From Bacteroidota bacterium (GTDB lineage: Bacteria > Bacteroidota > Bacteroidia > 2-12-FULL-35-15): a DNA stretch of 64,000 bases. This document shows positions 52,852-60,933 of this stretch, piece by piece. Below the pieces are notes generated by a model. It was not told the DNA's origin and made no database searches. It worked only from the letters and a program-made list of their open reading frames with translations. Where the stretch lies: the NCBI GenBank assembly GCA_017303895.1, contig JAFLBF010000013.1, positions 34,005 to 98,004 on the forward strand, given 5' to 3'. Each line of letters begins with the position of its first letter. Within the stretch, counting starts at the first letter, position 1. The position numbers and the translations under genes are program-made.

Positions 52852-53241
52852 TTATTTCAAACGCTCTAATACGCCTTTACGCTTCACAATGTTCTTATAA
52901 TCCCATTGGATATCATTTCCTTTCTTCAGCCAACGTTTCAGATCCTTGGTGTTGACTTCTTCTACGGAAGTATAACGTGCTTCAGCTGCTTTGAATTTCC
53001 CTTCATTTTGCAAACCTTCTTCTTCAAAACTTTGTCCGCTCCAAAATAATAAACGGATACCGCCTTTCAGTTTGCTGTAGCCCACAATGGGATTCCCATC
53101 CAAAAACCAGACAGGATGAGCATGCCAGATCTTGCTTTCTGCTTTTGGCAAATGTTTATCGATCTCCGCCATTAATAGTTCACAAATGGCTTTTTCTGCA
53201 GCTGTCTGACTGTTGTTATAGGCTTGTATGTCTTGGTTCAT
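52852..53241 (-). CDS. DUF1801-family protein
   Basis: 129 residues of the YdhG/DUF1801 fold. Recognisable: KIWHAHPVWFLDGNPIVGYSKLKGGIRLLFWSG (region only) and the final KRWLKKGNDIQWDYKNIVKRKG. The family is small and cytoplasmic, and its function is not settled. It lies between two hairpin repeats in a run of minus-strand genes. Confidence 0.75.
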   Translation of the reverse strand: MNQDIQAYNNSQTAAEKAICELLMAEIDKHLPKAESKIWHAHPVWFLDGNPIVGYSKLKGGIRLLFWSGQSFEEEGLQNEGKFKAAEARYTSVEEVNTKDLKRWLKKGNDIQWDYKNIVKRKGVLERLK

Positions 53242-53273
53242 AGTTAATGAATTGGGAAGTTAAAGATACTGAT

Positions 53274-53666
53274 TTACGATTTAGTTTTTGTCATTCTCCA
53301 TTCCATGTAGGCCAAAGTACCTACTATAAAGATCTCTCCCGTGAAATAGCAAATGCCTAACAAAGTAAAGGATGAATAATGAAAAACCATCAATGCCAGT
53401 GTGAGTGCACAATAGGAGAAATTAGCCATGCTGATGATCTTTAATCGCTTTTTCCAGTGCTGCCCGTTAAATAAGAAATAATTCATTGCTGAATACACAC
53501 AAAACAACAGTGCGATCAAGCTCAACCAAGGGTAATACATTTCTGGCATACCGATATATTCATTAAACGACTTTAATACAAAGTATAACAGGAAAGATGT
53601 TGTAAATGCTCCCAAAGCATCGATCAGAAAAACGTTTTTGGGTTTAGATAGTAGAGTAGGGATCAT
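53274..53666 (-). CDS. Small membrane protein (130 residues)
   Basis: Four membrane helices and short polar loops (FNGQHWKKRLK between helices 2 and 3). No known motif. It lies between the SRPBCC and DUF1801 genes in the same direction and may be cotranscribed with either. Confidence 0.6.
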   Translation of the reverse strand: MIPTLLSKPKNVFLIDALGAFTTSFLLYFVLKSFNEYIGMPEMYYPWLSLIALLFCVYSAMNYFLFNGQHWKKRLKIISMANFSYCALTLALMVFHYSSFTLLGICYFTGEIFIVGTLAYMEWRMTKTKS

Positions 53667-53683
53667 GTTTTGTTTTTATAAAA

Positions 53684-53709
53684 CCTTGTTGGTGATAACA
53701 CCAACAAGG
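53684..53709. repeat. Hairpin repeat, copy 3
   Basis: CCTTGTTGGTG, an ATAA loop and CACCAACAAGG form a perfect 11-base stem between two minus-strand genes. On the minus strand the loop reads TTAT, the same as copy 2. Confidence 0.6.
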
Positions 53710-53736
53710 GCATAACTGTTTATTGTCTGATACAAT

Positions 53737-54195
53737 TTACCCCTCACAGATCTCTTTCAACTTAGCCAATGCTTTTGGATAGCTTTCATTCATATAGTCT
53801 TCAAAATCTTCGGCAGTATCTAAGTCAACGGTAACGGTGGTTGTTCCATTGTTTTCTTCAAAGGTGTAGTTTTCACAACCATTTGCCCATTTTTCTACAT
53901 CCGGCCCGGTGGTGATCTCTTCTGTACCTTTTAAAAGACCATAATGACGGATAGAAACAAAACGGTTAGGAACATTGTCTGCTATTTCTGACACCATACC
54001 ACCTTTTTCTCCATGCTCATCTACACCCACAAAATAGATCTTGCTTCCTTTATTCCAATTGCCTTCATAGCTGGAAGTTGGATTAAACAAAGCTGTCCAT
54101 TGTTCATAGCTGTTTTTATTGCTTAGCCCCAACATAGTATCATATACTTTGCTGGCTGCTGCTGAAATGCTTGTTTTGAATTGTAGGTGTTTCAT
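53737..54195 (-). CDS. SRPBCC-family protein (AHSA1-like)
   Basis: 152 residues of the START/SRPBCC fold: a first strand (MKHLQFKTSISAAASKVYDTML), WTALFNPTSSYEGNW, GGMVSEIADNVPNRFVSIRHYG and a long final helix (EDYMNESYPKALAKLKEI). The fold binds hydrophobic ligands in a deep pocket. No catalytic residues are expected. Its ATG is 15 bases from the stop of the GT51 gene at the edge of the accessory island. Confidence 0.82.
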   Translation of the reverse strand: MKHLQFKTSISAAASKVYDTMLGLSNKNSYEQWTALFNPTSSYEGNWNKGSKIYFVGVDEHGEKGGMVSEIADNVPNRFVSIRHYGLLKGTEEITTGPDVEKWANGCENYTFEENNGTTTVTVDLDTAEDFEDYMNESYPKALAKLKEICEG

Positions 54196-54210
54196 CGTAT
54201 TTATTTGTTA

Positions 54211-54876
54211 TCAGGTGTTATTATTTATTATTTCAATTGTCCTTACCCTTTTAAGGTACCTAATATAATTCTCTTTATTTATTTTTGGATACTTAAATCT
54301 TGCCGAAATTTCGTAAATATCTTTTTTTGTAAGTTTATCTATGGGATAATTTTCTTTTTCACAAAATGATATGACCCCAATTACGTCTGGTTGAAATTCA
54401 TAGCAGTTTAGATAAATGTTTATTGTTTCAGATTTTGTAAAGCGATCAAATAATAAACCAGAAAGTGTTATTTCGAAGTACTTTCTTTTGAATGTTTGTT
54501 CGCTTTTTTTTATAATTGTTCGAACAATTTGTTGCTCAATTGTACTTGCGCCTTGTCTTCTGTTTCCTTTTAGATTATTTAAAACTGCACGAATAATTGA
54601 AAATGCATCATGTCCATAATGATTGTAAAATCTCTTATCTTCTATACTAATTGTCGCTTTTACCAATTGTTCTGAAAACTGATAATCTATAAAACTGTAA
54701 GAATCCATCCAATCTTTCAGTAAAATTTGATATATTCTAAATTCTTTGAAGAGCAAAATGTTTGCAAAATATAGACCACGAACAATAAAATAGGAAAGTC
54801 TATTAATGCATTTAGCTGCTCTTTGTCCAATTGCTTGTGCCACTTGAATTTGAGGCTGTTGATATAAAATTTCCAA
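54211..54876 (-). CDS. GT51 peptidoglycan glycosyltransferase (short, monofunctional)
   Basis: 221 residues. The GT51 active-site signature is intact: ISIEDKRFYNHYGHD with the catalytic Glu (E79), and QGASTIEQQIVRT with the second conserved Glu (E114). There is no transpeptidase domain. The N-terminus lacks a clear membrane helix; only a weakly hydrophobic stretch is present near 28-48, unlike standard MtgA. The first 65 bases overlap the 3' end of the upstream membrane beta-barrel gene, so the two are probably coupled. The wording is AT-rich compared with genes outside the island. It may act on lipid II as an effector, or be a divergent housekeeping MtgA. Confidence 0.78.
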   Translation of the reverse strand: MEILYQQPQIQVAQAIGQRAAKCINRLSYFIVRGLYFANILLFKEFRIYQILLKDWMDSYSFIDYQFSEQLVKATISIEDKRFYNHYGHDAFSIIRAVLNNLKGNRRQGASTIEQQIVRTIIKKSEQTFKRKYFEITLSGLLFDRFTKSETINIYLNCYEFQPDVIGVISFCEKENYPIDKLTKKDIYEISARFKYPKINKENYIRYLKRVRTIEIINNNT

Positions 54877-55477
54877 TTATTTTTTGTGCTTTAAAAATAG
54901 GGATAGTTAGCTCTATTGAAGTTGAAGAAGTTCTTTTAGTTCCGTTTTCCCTTATTAGTAAATATAATTTTGATCTCCTAAGAAAATTTCTTTTGTAATG
55001 TCCTTCAATTTCTATCTCAACTCTTTTTTCTGGAGGGTATTCATGGTGTATAGTTCCATCTGCATTTATATCCTTCGTTTTTTCGCCCCGTCCTGTAATT
55101 TCTGTGCCAAATTGTAGTAAGTGCACTTTGTATTCTATCGATAAATTTTTATGAGGATTATATGAGGTTTTAATAGTTTTATTTCTTAATAGCCATTCAC
55201 CGGTTAAGTTTTTTTGTCTAAAAAAATATTCGTTTAGCCCAAAAATTATCAACGCAAATATTATTCCTCCTATCACATTAGAAATTGAATCTTGAAGAAT
55301 TGCATTTTTATCTAAATCTAAAAAAATGGATTTGTTTGCCTTTGCAGTATCTTTTATACTTACATTATTCGAAGCGATATGTTTTTTGCTTTTTAAAGCA
55401 TTCGCCAATGTTGATTGACCATAGCAACATGATAGTGTTTCTAATGACAGAAGTATTAGTAATAAGTATTTCGTCAT
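54812..55477 (-). CDS. Membrane-anchored beta-barrel protein of unknown function (Cap15-like pattern)
   Basis: 221 residues from the ATG at 55477; a GTG start 7 codons earlier is less likely. A signal-like segment at 1-20 and a membrane helix near 68-88 (VIGGIIFALIIFGL) are followed by a beta-rich domain. That domain has the pattern LTGEWLL, LLQFGTEITGRGEK, IEGHYKRN, LYLLIREN, IIGNF and SGTSNWTKS, with a Gly-x-Trp start, a mid-domain GxG and a closing Gly/Trp strand. This order recalls the lipocalin-like domain of membrane-anchored CBASS effectors such as Cap15. That resemblance is by eye only. It lies between an attC-like spacer and the GT51 gene. Confidence 0.55.
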   Translation of the reverse strand: MTKYLLLILLSLETLSCCYGQSTLANALKSKKHIASNNVSIKDTAKANKSIFLDLDKNAILQDSISNVIGGIIFALIIFGLNEYFFRQKNLTGEWLLRNKTIKTSYNPHKNLSIEYKVHLLQFGTEITGRGEKTKDINADGTIHHEYPPEKRVEIEIEGHYKRNFLRRSKLYLLIRENGTKRTSSTSIELTIPIFKAQKIIGNFISTASNSSGTSNWTKSS

Positions 55478-55495
55478 ATTATATTTTTGTAATGG

Positions 55496-55625
55496 CACCT
55501 AACGTTTTCGCGCTTTCGATTTTTGCAGGTTTCGTTGCAAAAAAAACAAACCAAAATAGAGTTTGAATTGAAGTACAAAACTCCAAGTTTGCATATCATC
55601 CCATTTGCCGAAAAAAACGTGTTAG
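55496..55625. repeat. attC-like folded spacer A
   Basis: CACCTAACGTTTTCGCGC at the left end is answered by GCCGAAAAAAACGTGTTAG at the right end, an imperfect inverted repeat of about 15 bases around 95 bases of spacer. The left end has AACGTTTTCGCGCTTT, shared at 14 of 16 bases with spacer B. GTTAGTACT follows the right end; its reverse complement is in spacer B. Confidence 0.5.
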
Positions 55626-55634
55626 TACTCGTTA

Positions 55635-57407
55635 TTATTTCAAGAATAGTGTCCAAAGTTGCCTTTCTTGAGCTACTGGTAATTCTTCTGTACTTGTACC
55701 TTGTCTATGGTAAAATTTACCATTCAGTTTTAGTGGATCGTCTTTAGATTCAATTTTTAAAATTATGACAGATTTGTCCTTATAAGAAAATAAATCGATG
55801 TTTCTCAATATTTGGGTCTTGTAATATTCAGGTTGAATGTCTGATGTTTTAATGGCTTGTTCTAGTTTCGTTCTGTAGTCATCTAAATTTGAATGTCTTT
55901 TTTTACTTTCAGCATCAATGCCAGTAATGTAGAAGTCATTTAATTTAATAGAATCAACGGCATAATATTCTTTATGCTTTTCAGCCATTTGCTCATTGTC
56001 CGCTACGCCAATTACAACATAGCCTACAGAATTTCTTCCTTGATTGACGAAAGAGCATAAAGTTTTAATTATTTTTTCTTTAATACCTTTATTTTCCTTA
56101 TCCATCTGATATATTCCTTGCTTAAAATCATAAGAAGAGTTTTCCGTTTTTGAAGCAGATAAGAGACTTTCTAATTTTAGTACTCCATTACTTAAAACGG
56201 GGTCTGTTTCTTCACGTTTTGAAAAATGCTTTCTTATAACTCCTGTTACAGAGTCTATACATCTTTGTCGGGCTGCTCTATGTCTGAGTTCATCAATGTG
56301 TGGTGTTATTAATTTATCCCCAATACCATTTAATTCTCGATTTAAGTTATTGTGGTTGTTTATTTTCAATTGTTCTTTGACCAATAATTTATGGAAAGAA
56401 AGAAAAATAACTTGAAAAGCATAATTCGTGTATTTTGCTGGTTCGCGAAACAGCAAAGTCCTAAAATTAAATTTATAGGAATCTATAGTATTTCGAATTT
56501 CCTGAAAGATTGCTTCGAACTGAGAAGTCACAAATGCTTCACCTCCATATGCTTTTATCAATTCTTCGCTATCAATATTCTCAGCTTCATCATCACTTAA
56601 GCCATAAGCCATATCAAGTGATGTTGAACTTACATTTATGTTGTAGTTTGTTAGCATTGCTATTATTAAATGAGCAATTAATTCTTCATCTCTTGAAGCT
56701 CGTATGTTATTCTCTGTTAGAATGTTTTGTTTATACCAAAAAATATCTCTCAAGTTGATACCGTATTCAAGACCGTGGTTATTTATGCTTATCTGACGCA
56801 TATTGCCAAGTAATATTTTGTCAGAAGGTGAAACATCCTTTCTTACAGTTTCTGATAAAGTTCTAACTATTCTCGTAAATGTTCCAGTTGAACCAGCTTG
56901 TCTTAATTCATGACTTGAAAGTGTTCTGCCGTAAGAATTTATTCTTCTGAAAATCTCTTCTATTTCGGAGTCTTTATCGTATTGTGTTATAGAAAAAGGT
57001 AATTGATATGAAGTAATATTCAAACATTCGTCAATACTAAGCTTTGGCTCTTTTTGTATTAACTTTCTTTCATCTTTTAGTTTTTTTGTTAGGGCCAATG
57101 TTTCTAAGTTAAAAAAACTACCGTCTAAAGAAATTTCATTCTCAATGAAAGAAACAATAGCATTTAGCCTTTGCATACCATCAATAATTTCGTACACAGA
57201 GTTGTCTTTGTATTTAGTTATTGCAACAAGAATTAGCGGAATAGGTAAACCTTTGGAAACGCTATCTATAAATTTCTCCTTCTCTTCAAGAGACCAAACT
57301 AATTTTCTTTGATATTTTCTATTAACTAGAAGAATTCTTTTTCTGTAATAGCCATAAATTGATTCAATTGATTCAGGTTTAATGTCAAGCTTTCTTAGTA
57401 ATGTCAT
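55635..57407 (-). CDS. DUF262-AlbA_2 (Schlafen-like) fusion protein
   Basis: 590 residues. The N-terminal 370 residues are a DUF262 domain (ParB/Srx fold): NRKYQRKLVWSLEEK at 29-43, SKGLPIPLIL at 51-60, DGMQRLNAIVSFI at 76-88 and FRRINSYGRTLSSHELRQA near 157. The C-terminal 170 are AlbA_2 (Schlafen-type): TENSSYDFKQG, then KTLCSFVNQGRNSVGYVVIGVAD and the closing FYHRQGTSTEE. DUF262 modules are found in GmrSD- and BrxU-type restriction systems and elsewhere, where they can use NTPs; AlbA_2 domains are nucleic-acid binding. A HNH nuclease part is not seen. I infer a role in conflict with foreign DNA or RNA. Confidence 0.78.
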   Translation of the reverse strand: MTLLRKLDIKPESIESIYGYYRKRILLVNRKYQRKLVWSLEEKEKFIDSVSKGLPIPLILVAITKYKDNSVYEIIDGMQRLNAIVSFIENEISLDGSFFNLETLALTKKLKDERKLIQKEPKLSIDECLNITSYQLPFSITQYDKDSEIEEIFRRINSYGRTLSSHELRQAGSTGTFTRIVRTLSETVRKDVSPSDKILLGNMRQISINNHGLEYGINLRDIFWYKQNILTENNIRASRDEELIAHLIIAMLTNYNINVSSTSLDMAYGLSDDEAENIDSEELIKAYGGEAFVTSQFEAIFQEIRNTIDSYKFNFRTLLFREPAKYTNYAFQVIFLSFHKLLVKEQLKINNHNNLNRELNGIGDKLITPHIDELRHRAARQRCIDSVTGVIRKHFSKREETDPVLSNGVLKLESLLSASKTENSSYDFKQGIYQMDKENKGIKEKIIKTLCSFVNQGRNSVGYVVIGVADNEQMAEKHKEYYAVDSIKLNDFYITGIDAESKKRHSNLDDYRTKLEQAIKTSDIQPEYYKTQILRNIDLFSYKDKSVIILKIESKDDPLKLNGKFYHRQGTSTEELPVAQERQLWTLFLK

Positions 57408-57444
57408 ACTTTCTATTTTATTAGATTATTTGTTTTTTAATAAG

Positions 57445-57580
57445 TGGCAACGTTTTATCGCTTTGCAAATGCGAATGTTTTTAGTACTAACTTAGATTCA
57501 CAAAGCTTGAGTTCATTACTCCACTGCCAAAGAAGCACGTCACCTGCTGGCTGTTTGCAGAATCTACTTCCGTTAAGCAG
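57445..57580. repeat. attC-like folded spacer B
   Basis: It starts with GGCAACGTTTTATCGCTTT, shared with spacer A, contains AGTACTAAC at 57483-57491 and ends in CTTCCGTTAAGCAG. It carries no ORF of useful length. I recall related 120-150 base spacers beside accessory genes in other aquatic Bacteroidota. Confidence 0.5.
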
Positions 57581-57598
57581 TTAAGTATTTCATTATTT

Positions 57599-58516
57599 TT
57601 ATTTGTTTCCTGATTCTAACATTTTTATCTCAGTAAATTCAGCCAATAGTCGTTTAGAATTATCTTCGGTTTTTGCTTCTATTAGAACTTTTGGAACAAC
57701 ATTCAATTCTAATAAATCTTCTGTCCTACGAATTATTGTCTCTTTGTAAATTTTTGCTGTATTTTCATCAATTACTCCATTATCTTGGGCCGTTTTTATT
57801 GCCATCATGACATTTAAATTATCAAGCAGTCCCGCATTCCTTAGCTTACTTTTATAAAATTTGCGGTTCACAACCCAGTCCCATACTTCTTTGAAAATTT
57901 GAAAAATTGATTTTGCTGTTTCGACTGTTGTCTTAACACCTATATTTGTGTCGCTTCCACTATCGAGTAAGCTTATTGTAGGTTTAGATTCTGTGTCTGA
58001 ATTAATTTTTTGAATTACTTCTATTAATTCGCTTATTAAGTTCAAAATCTTTGTATAGCGACTTACTTCAAGTTCATCATCTATTAGAATTCTAAAAACA
58101 ATTGTATCATCATCACTTAATTCCCCTAAATTATCTTTGAACAATACCTTGTCGCACAAATTTGATGTCTGAATAATTGTAAAATGGAAATGATAGTAGC
58201 TCAGAAGTGTTGAGTTTAAGAATAAATGAACCTTTTGATGTCCTTGAAGTGTAGCATTAACTGTTGCATTTATTAAGTCTCCTATACTTTTTTCTGAATA
58301 TAAATTTGAGGCATTTAAAGCGTTTAGGATTACAGTCTTAGAATCATCTGCAGTAATTTTATCAAAATTACTTTTTGATTCGATTACTAATGGAGTTAAT
58401 GCATTAGTATTAATTTTAATGTTAGATTGAAGACCGTCAATGAAATTTACGATTGAGTCACTTTTTAAAATTTCTCTGAGTTGGTTAATATTTTCTGTGA
58501 AATCCAGTTTTTGCAT
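57599..58516 (-). CDS. Protein of unknown function, first gene of the accessory island
   Basis: 305 residues, no signal peptide. The sequence is helical and AT-rich in wording (many Asn, Ile, Lys). A Ser/Thr-rich stretch near 190-215 divides two helical halves; the second half includes IFQIFKEVWDWVVNRKFYKSK. No motif of a nuclease, ATPase or transporter is visible. It lies upstream of the DUF262-AlbA_2 gene in the same direction, across spacer B. It could be a partner or antidote, or a separate cassette. Confidence 0.6.
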   Translation of the reverse strand: MQKLDFTENINQLREILKSDSIVNFIDGLQSNIKINTNALTPLVIESKSNFDKITADDSKTVILNALNASNLYSEKSIGDLINATVNATLQGHQKVHLFLNSTLLSYYHFHFTIIQTSNLCDKVLFKDNLGELSDDDTIVFRILIDDELEVSRYTKILNLISELIEVIQKINSDTESKPTISLLDSGSDTNIGVKTTVETAKSIFQIFKEVWDWVVNRKFYKSKLRNAGLLDNLNVMMAIKTAQDNGVIDENTAKIYKETIIRRTEDLLELNVVPKVLIEAKTEDNSKRLLAEFTEIKMLESGNK

Positions 58517-58685
58517 CTTTTTTATCTTTAGTTGATATTTTAGTATTTCAGCCTATCTAGCGGATAAACATCATTTTATTTTACCTATTTACTTAAGTTG
58601 GAATGTAAGCGAATGTTTTAACAAATTTAACCTATTTCCAGCCTTTATTTTTTTATGTTAGTAAGATTTGGAAAATGGAATTATG

Positions 58686-59585
58686 CTATTTAGTGTTTGT
58701 CAAAGTCTTATTTTCCTCCGCTTCCGGTTCCTCTTTTTCGGCTTTGTTCGGGCGGCTTTTTCCTAAAATATATCCTGCAATACCGCTCAAAATGGCTGCC
58801 AATTCACGGCCTTCTAAGATCTTTAAAATACCAAACAGAATAATGCTAATGATCAATACAAACAGGGTAATGAATTGCAAACCTGTATCGCTAAAAAAGT
58901 AACGGGCAATGTTTTTTTGGGAACGGAATACCACCGCTACAAACACCAATAACAATCCCCCTAGCAAACAGGCAAAACCTATGCTTATTGTTTTTCTGAA
59001 TTCCTGGTCTTTATACTCCGGTGCTAATGACGTATCTATCTGTTCCTGACAAGTGGCATAATCCTTTTTAACAATGTTTAAATTGGCTTTTAAGGCATTG
59101 TATTCGGCCTGGCGCGCCAACTCTTTGTTCATACAGGTCTTTAATTGTTCTTTTACCTCTTTCAGCTTTTCAAGGGAAGTCATATTGGTTCCATAGATAT
59201 CAATATTGCATGCCGGGAAATACACATCAATGCTGGCTTCGTTAAGCTTATTCTTTTTAGCATCGTCAACCACACGGTCCAGTTCAGCCGTTTTGTTATT
59301 AATGGCTTCAATGTTACGTTGCACATCGGAATAATAACTCAGTTCTTCCTGAATAAGCGTAATGGCATTTTGTTTTAGCTGTAAATAGCTTCTCAGTTTC
59401 CGGAAATTAGTCAGATCATCGTTAGTAGCAAAGGTGCTTTTAAAATCGGAGTGAAGGGTATCCTTTTTAAAGTCATCAATGTTATTGAGGTCGTTACCTG
59501 TTTGTGCAGGATTGTTGATCTCCACACCGGCCAAAGCGCTGAAGCCTATCAATAGGAGTGTGAAGGAAATGAATGCTTTTTTCAT
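58686..59585 (-). CDS. Inner-membrane protein with periplasmic coiled coil
   Basis: 299 residues. Signal peptide to about 19, then a largely helical, coiled-coil region at 60-200 with three cysteines (PACNIDIY, LKTCMNK, YATCQEQ), then three membrane helices between 205 and 285, and an acidic C-terminal tail (EKEEPEAEENKT). It is the last gene of a three-gene run with a predicted outer-membrane protein and a small beta protein. The function is unknown; together they could span the envelope. Confidence 0.62.
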   Translation of the reverse strand: MKKAFISFTLLLIGFSALAGVEINNPAQTGNDLNNIDDFKKDTLHSDFKSTFATNDDLTNFRKLRSYLQLKQNAITLIQEELSYYSDVQRNIEAINNKTAELDRVVDDAKKNKLNEASIDVYFPACNIDIYGTNMTSLEKLKEVKEQLKTCMNKELARQAEYNALKANLNIVKKDYATCQEQIDTSLAPEYKDQEFRKTISIGFACLLGGLLLVFVAVVFRSQKNIARYFFSDTGLQFITLFVLIISIILFGILKILEGRELAAILSGIAGYILGKSRPNKAEKEEPEAEENKTLTNTK

Positions 59586-59598
59586 AGTAATAGTGTTT

Positions 59599-60930
59599 TT
59601 AGTTAGCTGAAACAGTTTGTTTTTGAGGTAAGATCATATTCAGGTTGATCAATGTGAACAGATTACCATTGGTAGTGTAGGTATTGTCGTAGTCTTTCCC
59701 AACACTCGCACTAATGTTGATATAATCCATTAGTTTATATTGTGCAGAGAATGCAAACTTATTGGTGTAGTTGCTTTTTGTTATCAAATACGACTCGCCA
59801 GTGGTTGCCTGGATCATAAATTGGTTGGTATAGTTGCGGAGAATACCTTCAAAAGTGATGCTGAATTTCTTCCCGCTAAAAATGTAACTCAAGCCGGCAT
59901 CGGTGTTGGTTGTTGATGTGTTTTGAAAATTACCGGTTCTGCGTGCCATGATGCTGAAATCATTCTTTTGATTGTTGCTCCGGTAAGTAAGGGTGGTCCA
60001 AATGGCCCAATCATTTCCAAAGCTGTATTCCAGATCGTTGGTGGGTAATAATAAGGAACTTGCTGCGGCCATTTCCCAGATCCAGCCTCGTCTGCTGCTA
60101 ATTGCTTTATCTTGCAGTTTTTTAATATTCTCTTTTTGGATCTCATCGGAATGTTCCAGTAAACGTTTAAGTTCTGAAGCAATGTCTTCAGCAGTAACAT
60201 CATCATTCTCTTTCAGCTGTTTAGAAATATTTTTTCTGATCCGTTTGGCAATACGGGTGCTCACTTCTTTCTGTTTATCTTCCGGTAGTTTCTTATAGCT
60301 TAAGTTGATGCTTACGCGCAATTTTGCGAGTGAATCAATAGAGTGGTACAATTGTTTGAGTGATGAAATATTGTCTTCCTGCATTTGTTCCAGGATCCAG
60401 TCTTCTTCATCATTTTCTTTTATCAGGTTATGCATTTCCAAAAACTCATCAGTAGGTTTTCCTGCCAATAATTGAAAACGAAGACCTCCGGATACATTAC
60501 GCGCTCCCAAAGAATCATCTTTTACAGCACTCGTAGCAAATGAGAAAGAACTTGTTTGTTTTATATTATTACCTACACTTTTTATGAAATGTCCAAATCG
60601 CATGGTGTCGAGAGCCGGTTTGTAGAAATAGTCATTAAAGGTCATATTGCTATGTTTAGCAAACCAGAAAGGGGTAAATTCCAGAGCAAGGTCGGAGGCC
60701 AGACCTTTATTTTCGAATGAATTAGCAAAGCTTAATGCCAGGGCACGGGCAGTAGTAGGTTTGTTTACTTCGGTAGGATTTAATCCAAGAATGGTAAATG
60801 CCGGTAAGTTGGGTGAACTTAACTCATCGAGTGTAAGTTCGGTAGTTTCTTCTTCATTTGTTGTTTGTGCTATTGCTGAGTTGCAGAATAGTGAAAGAAG
60901 GATGATTGCCAGGGTGTATTTGTTTTTCAT
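59599..60930 (-). CDS. Predicted outer-membrane beta-barrel protein
   Basis: 443 residues with a signal peptide ending in AIAQ. The C-terminal half has alternating, aromatic strands typical of outer-membrane barrels (WAIWTTLTYRSNNQKNDFSIMA, FAFSAQYKLMDYINISASVGKDY; regions only). A charged helical insertion lies at about 175-275 and includes a Lys/Glu-rich coil. The last residues (QKQTVSAN) do not form the usual aromatic barrel end. It starts 3 bases after the 114-residue gene and ends 13 bases before the membrane coiled-coil gene. The substrate is unknown. Confidence 0.62.
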   Translation of the reverse strand: MKNKYTLAIILLSLFCNSAIAQTTNEEETTELTLDELSSPNLPAFTILGLNPTEVNKPTTARALALSFANSFENKGLASDLALEFTPFWFAKHSNMTFNDYFYKPALDTMRFGHFIKSVGNNIKQTSSFSFATSAVKDDSLGARNVSGGLRFQLLAGKPTDEFLEMHNLIKENDEEDWILEQMQEDNISSLKQLYHSIDSLAKLRVSINLSYKKLPEDKQKEVSTRIAKRIRKNISKQLKENDDVTAEDIASELKRLLEHSDEIQKENIKKLQDKAISSRRGWIWEMAAASSLLLPTNDLEYSFGNDWAIWTTLTYRSNNQKNDFSIMARRTGNFQNTSTTNTDAGLSYIFSGKKFSITFEGILRNYTNQFMIQATTGESYLITKSNYTNKFAFSAQYKLMDYINISASVGKDYDNTYTTNGNLFTLINLNMILPQKQTVSAN

Positions 60931-60933
60931 GAT

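Noticed and set aside
52826..53709. Hairpins at 52826 and 53684 as rho-independent terminators
   Set aside because: The stems are strong but no T run follows on either strand, and both share a core sequence with the hairpin at 42997.
54812..54876. The 65-base overlap of the barrel and GT51 genes as a frameshift within one fused gene
   Set aside because: Each reading has a plausible start and a complete domain; joining them would place extra sequence between domains. I keep them as two genes but cannot exclude programmed coupling.
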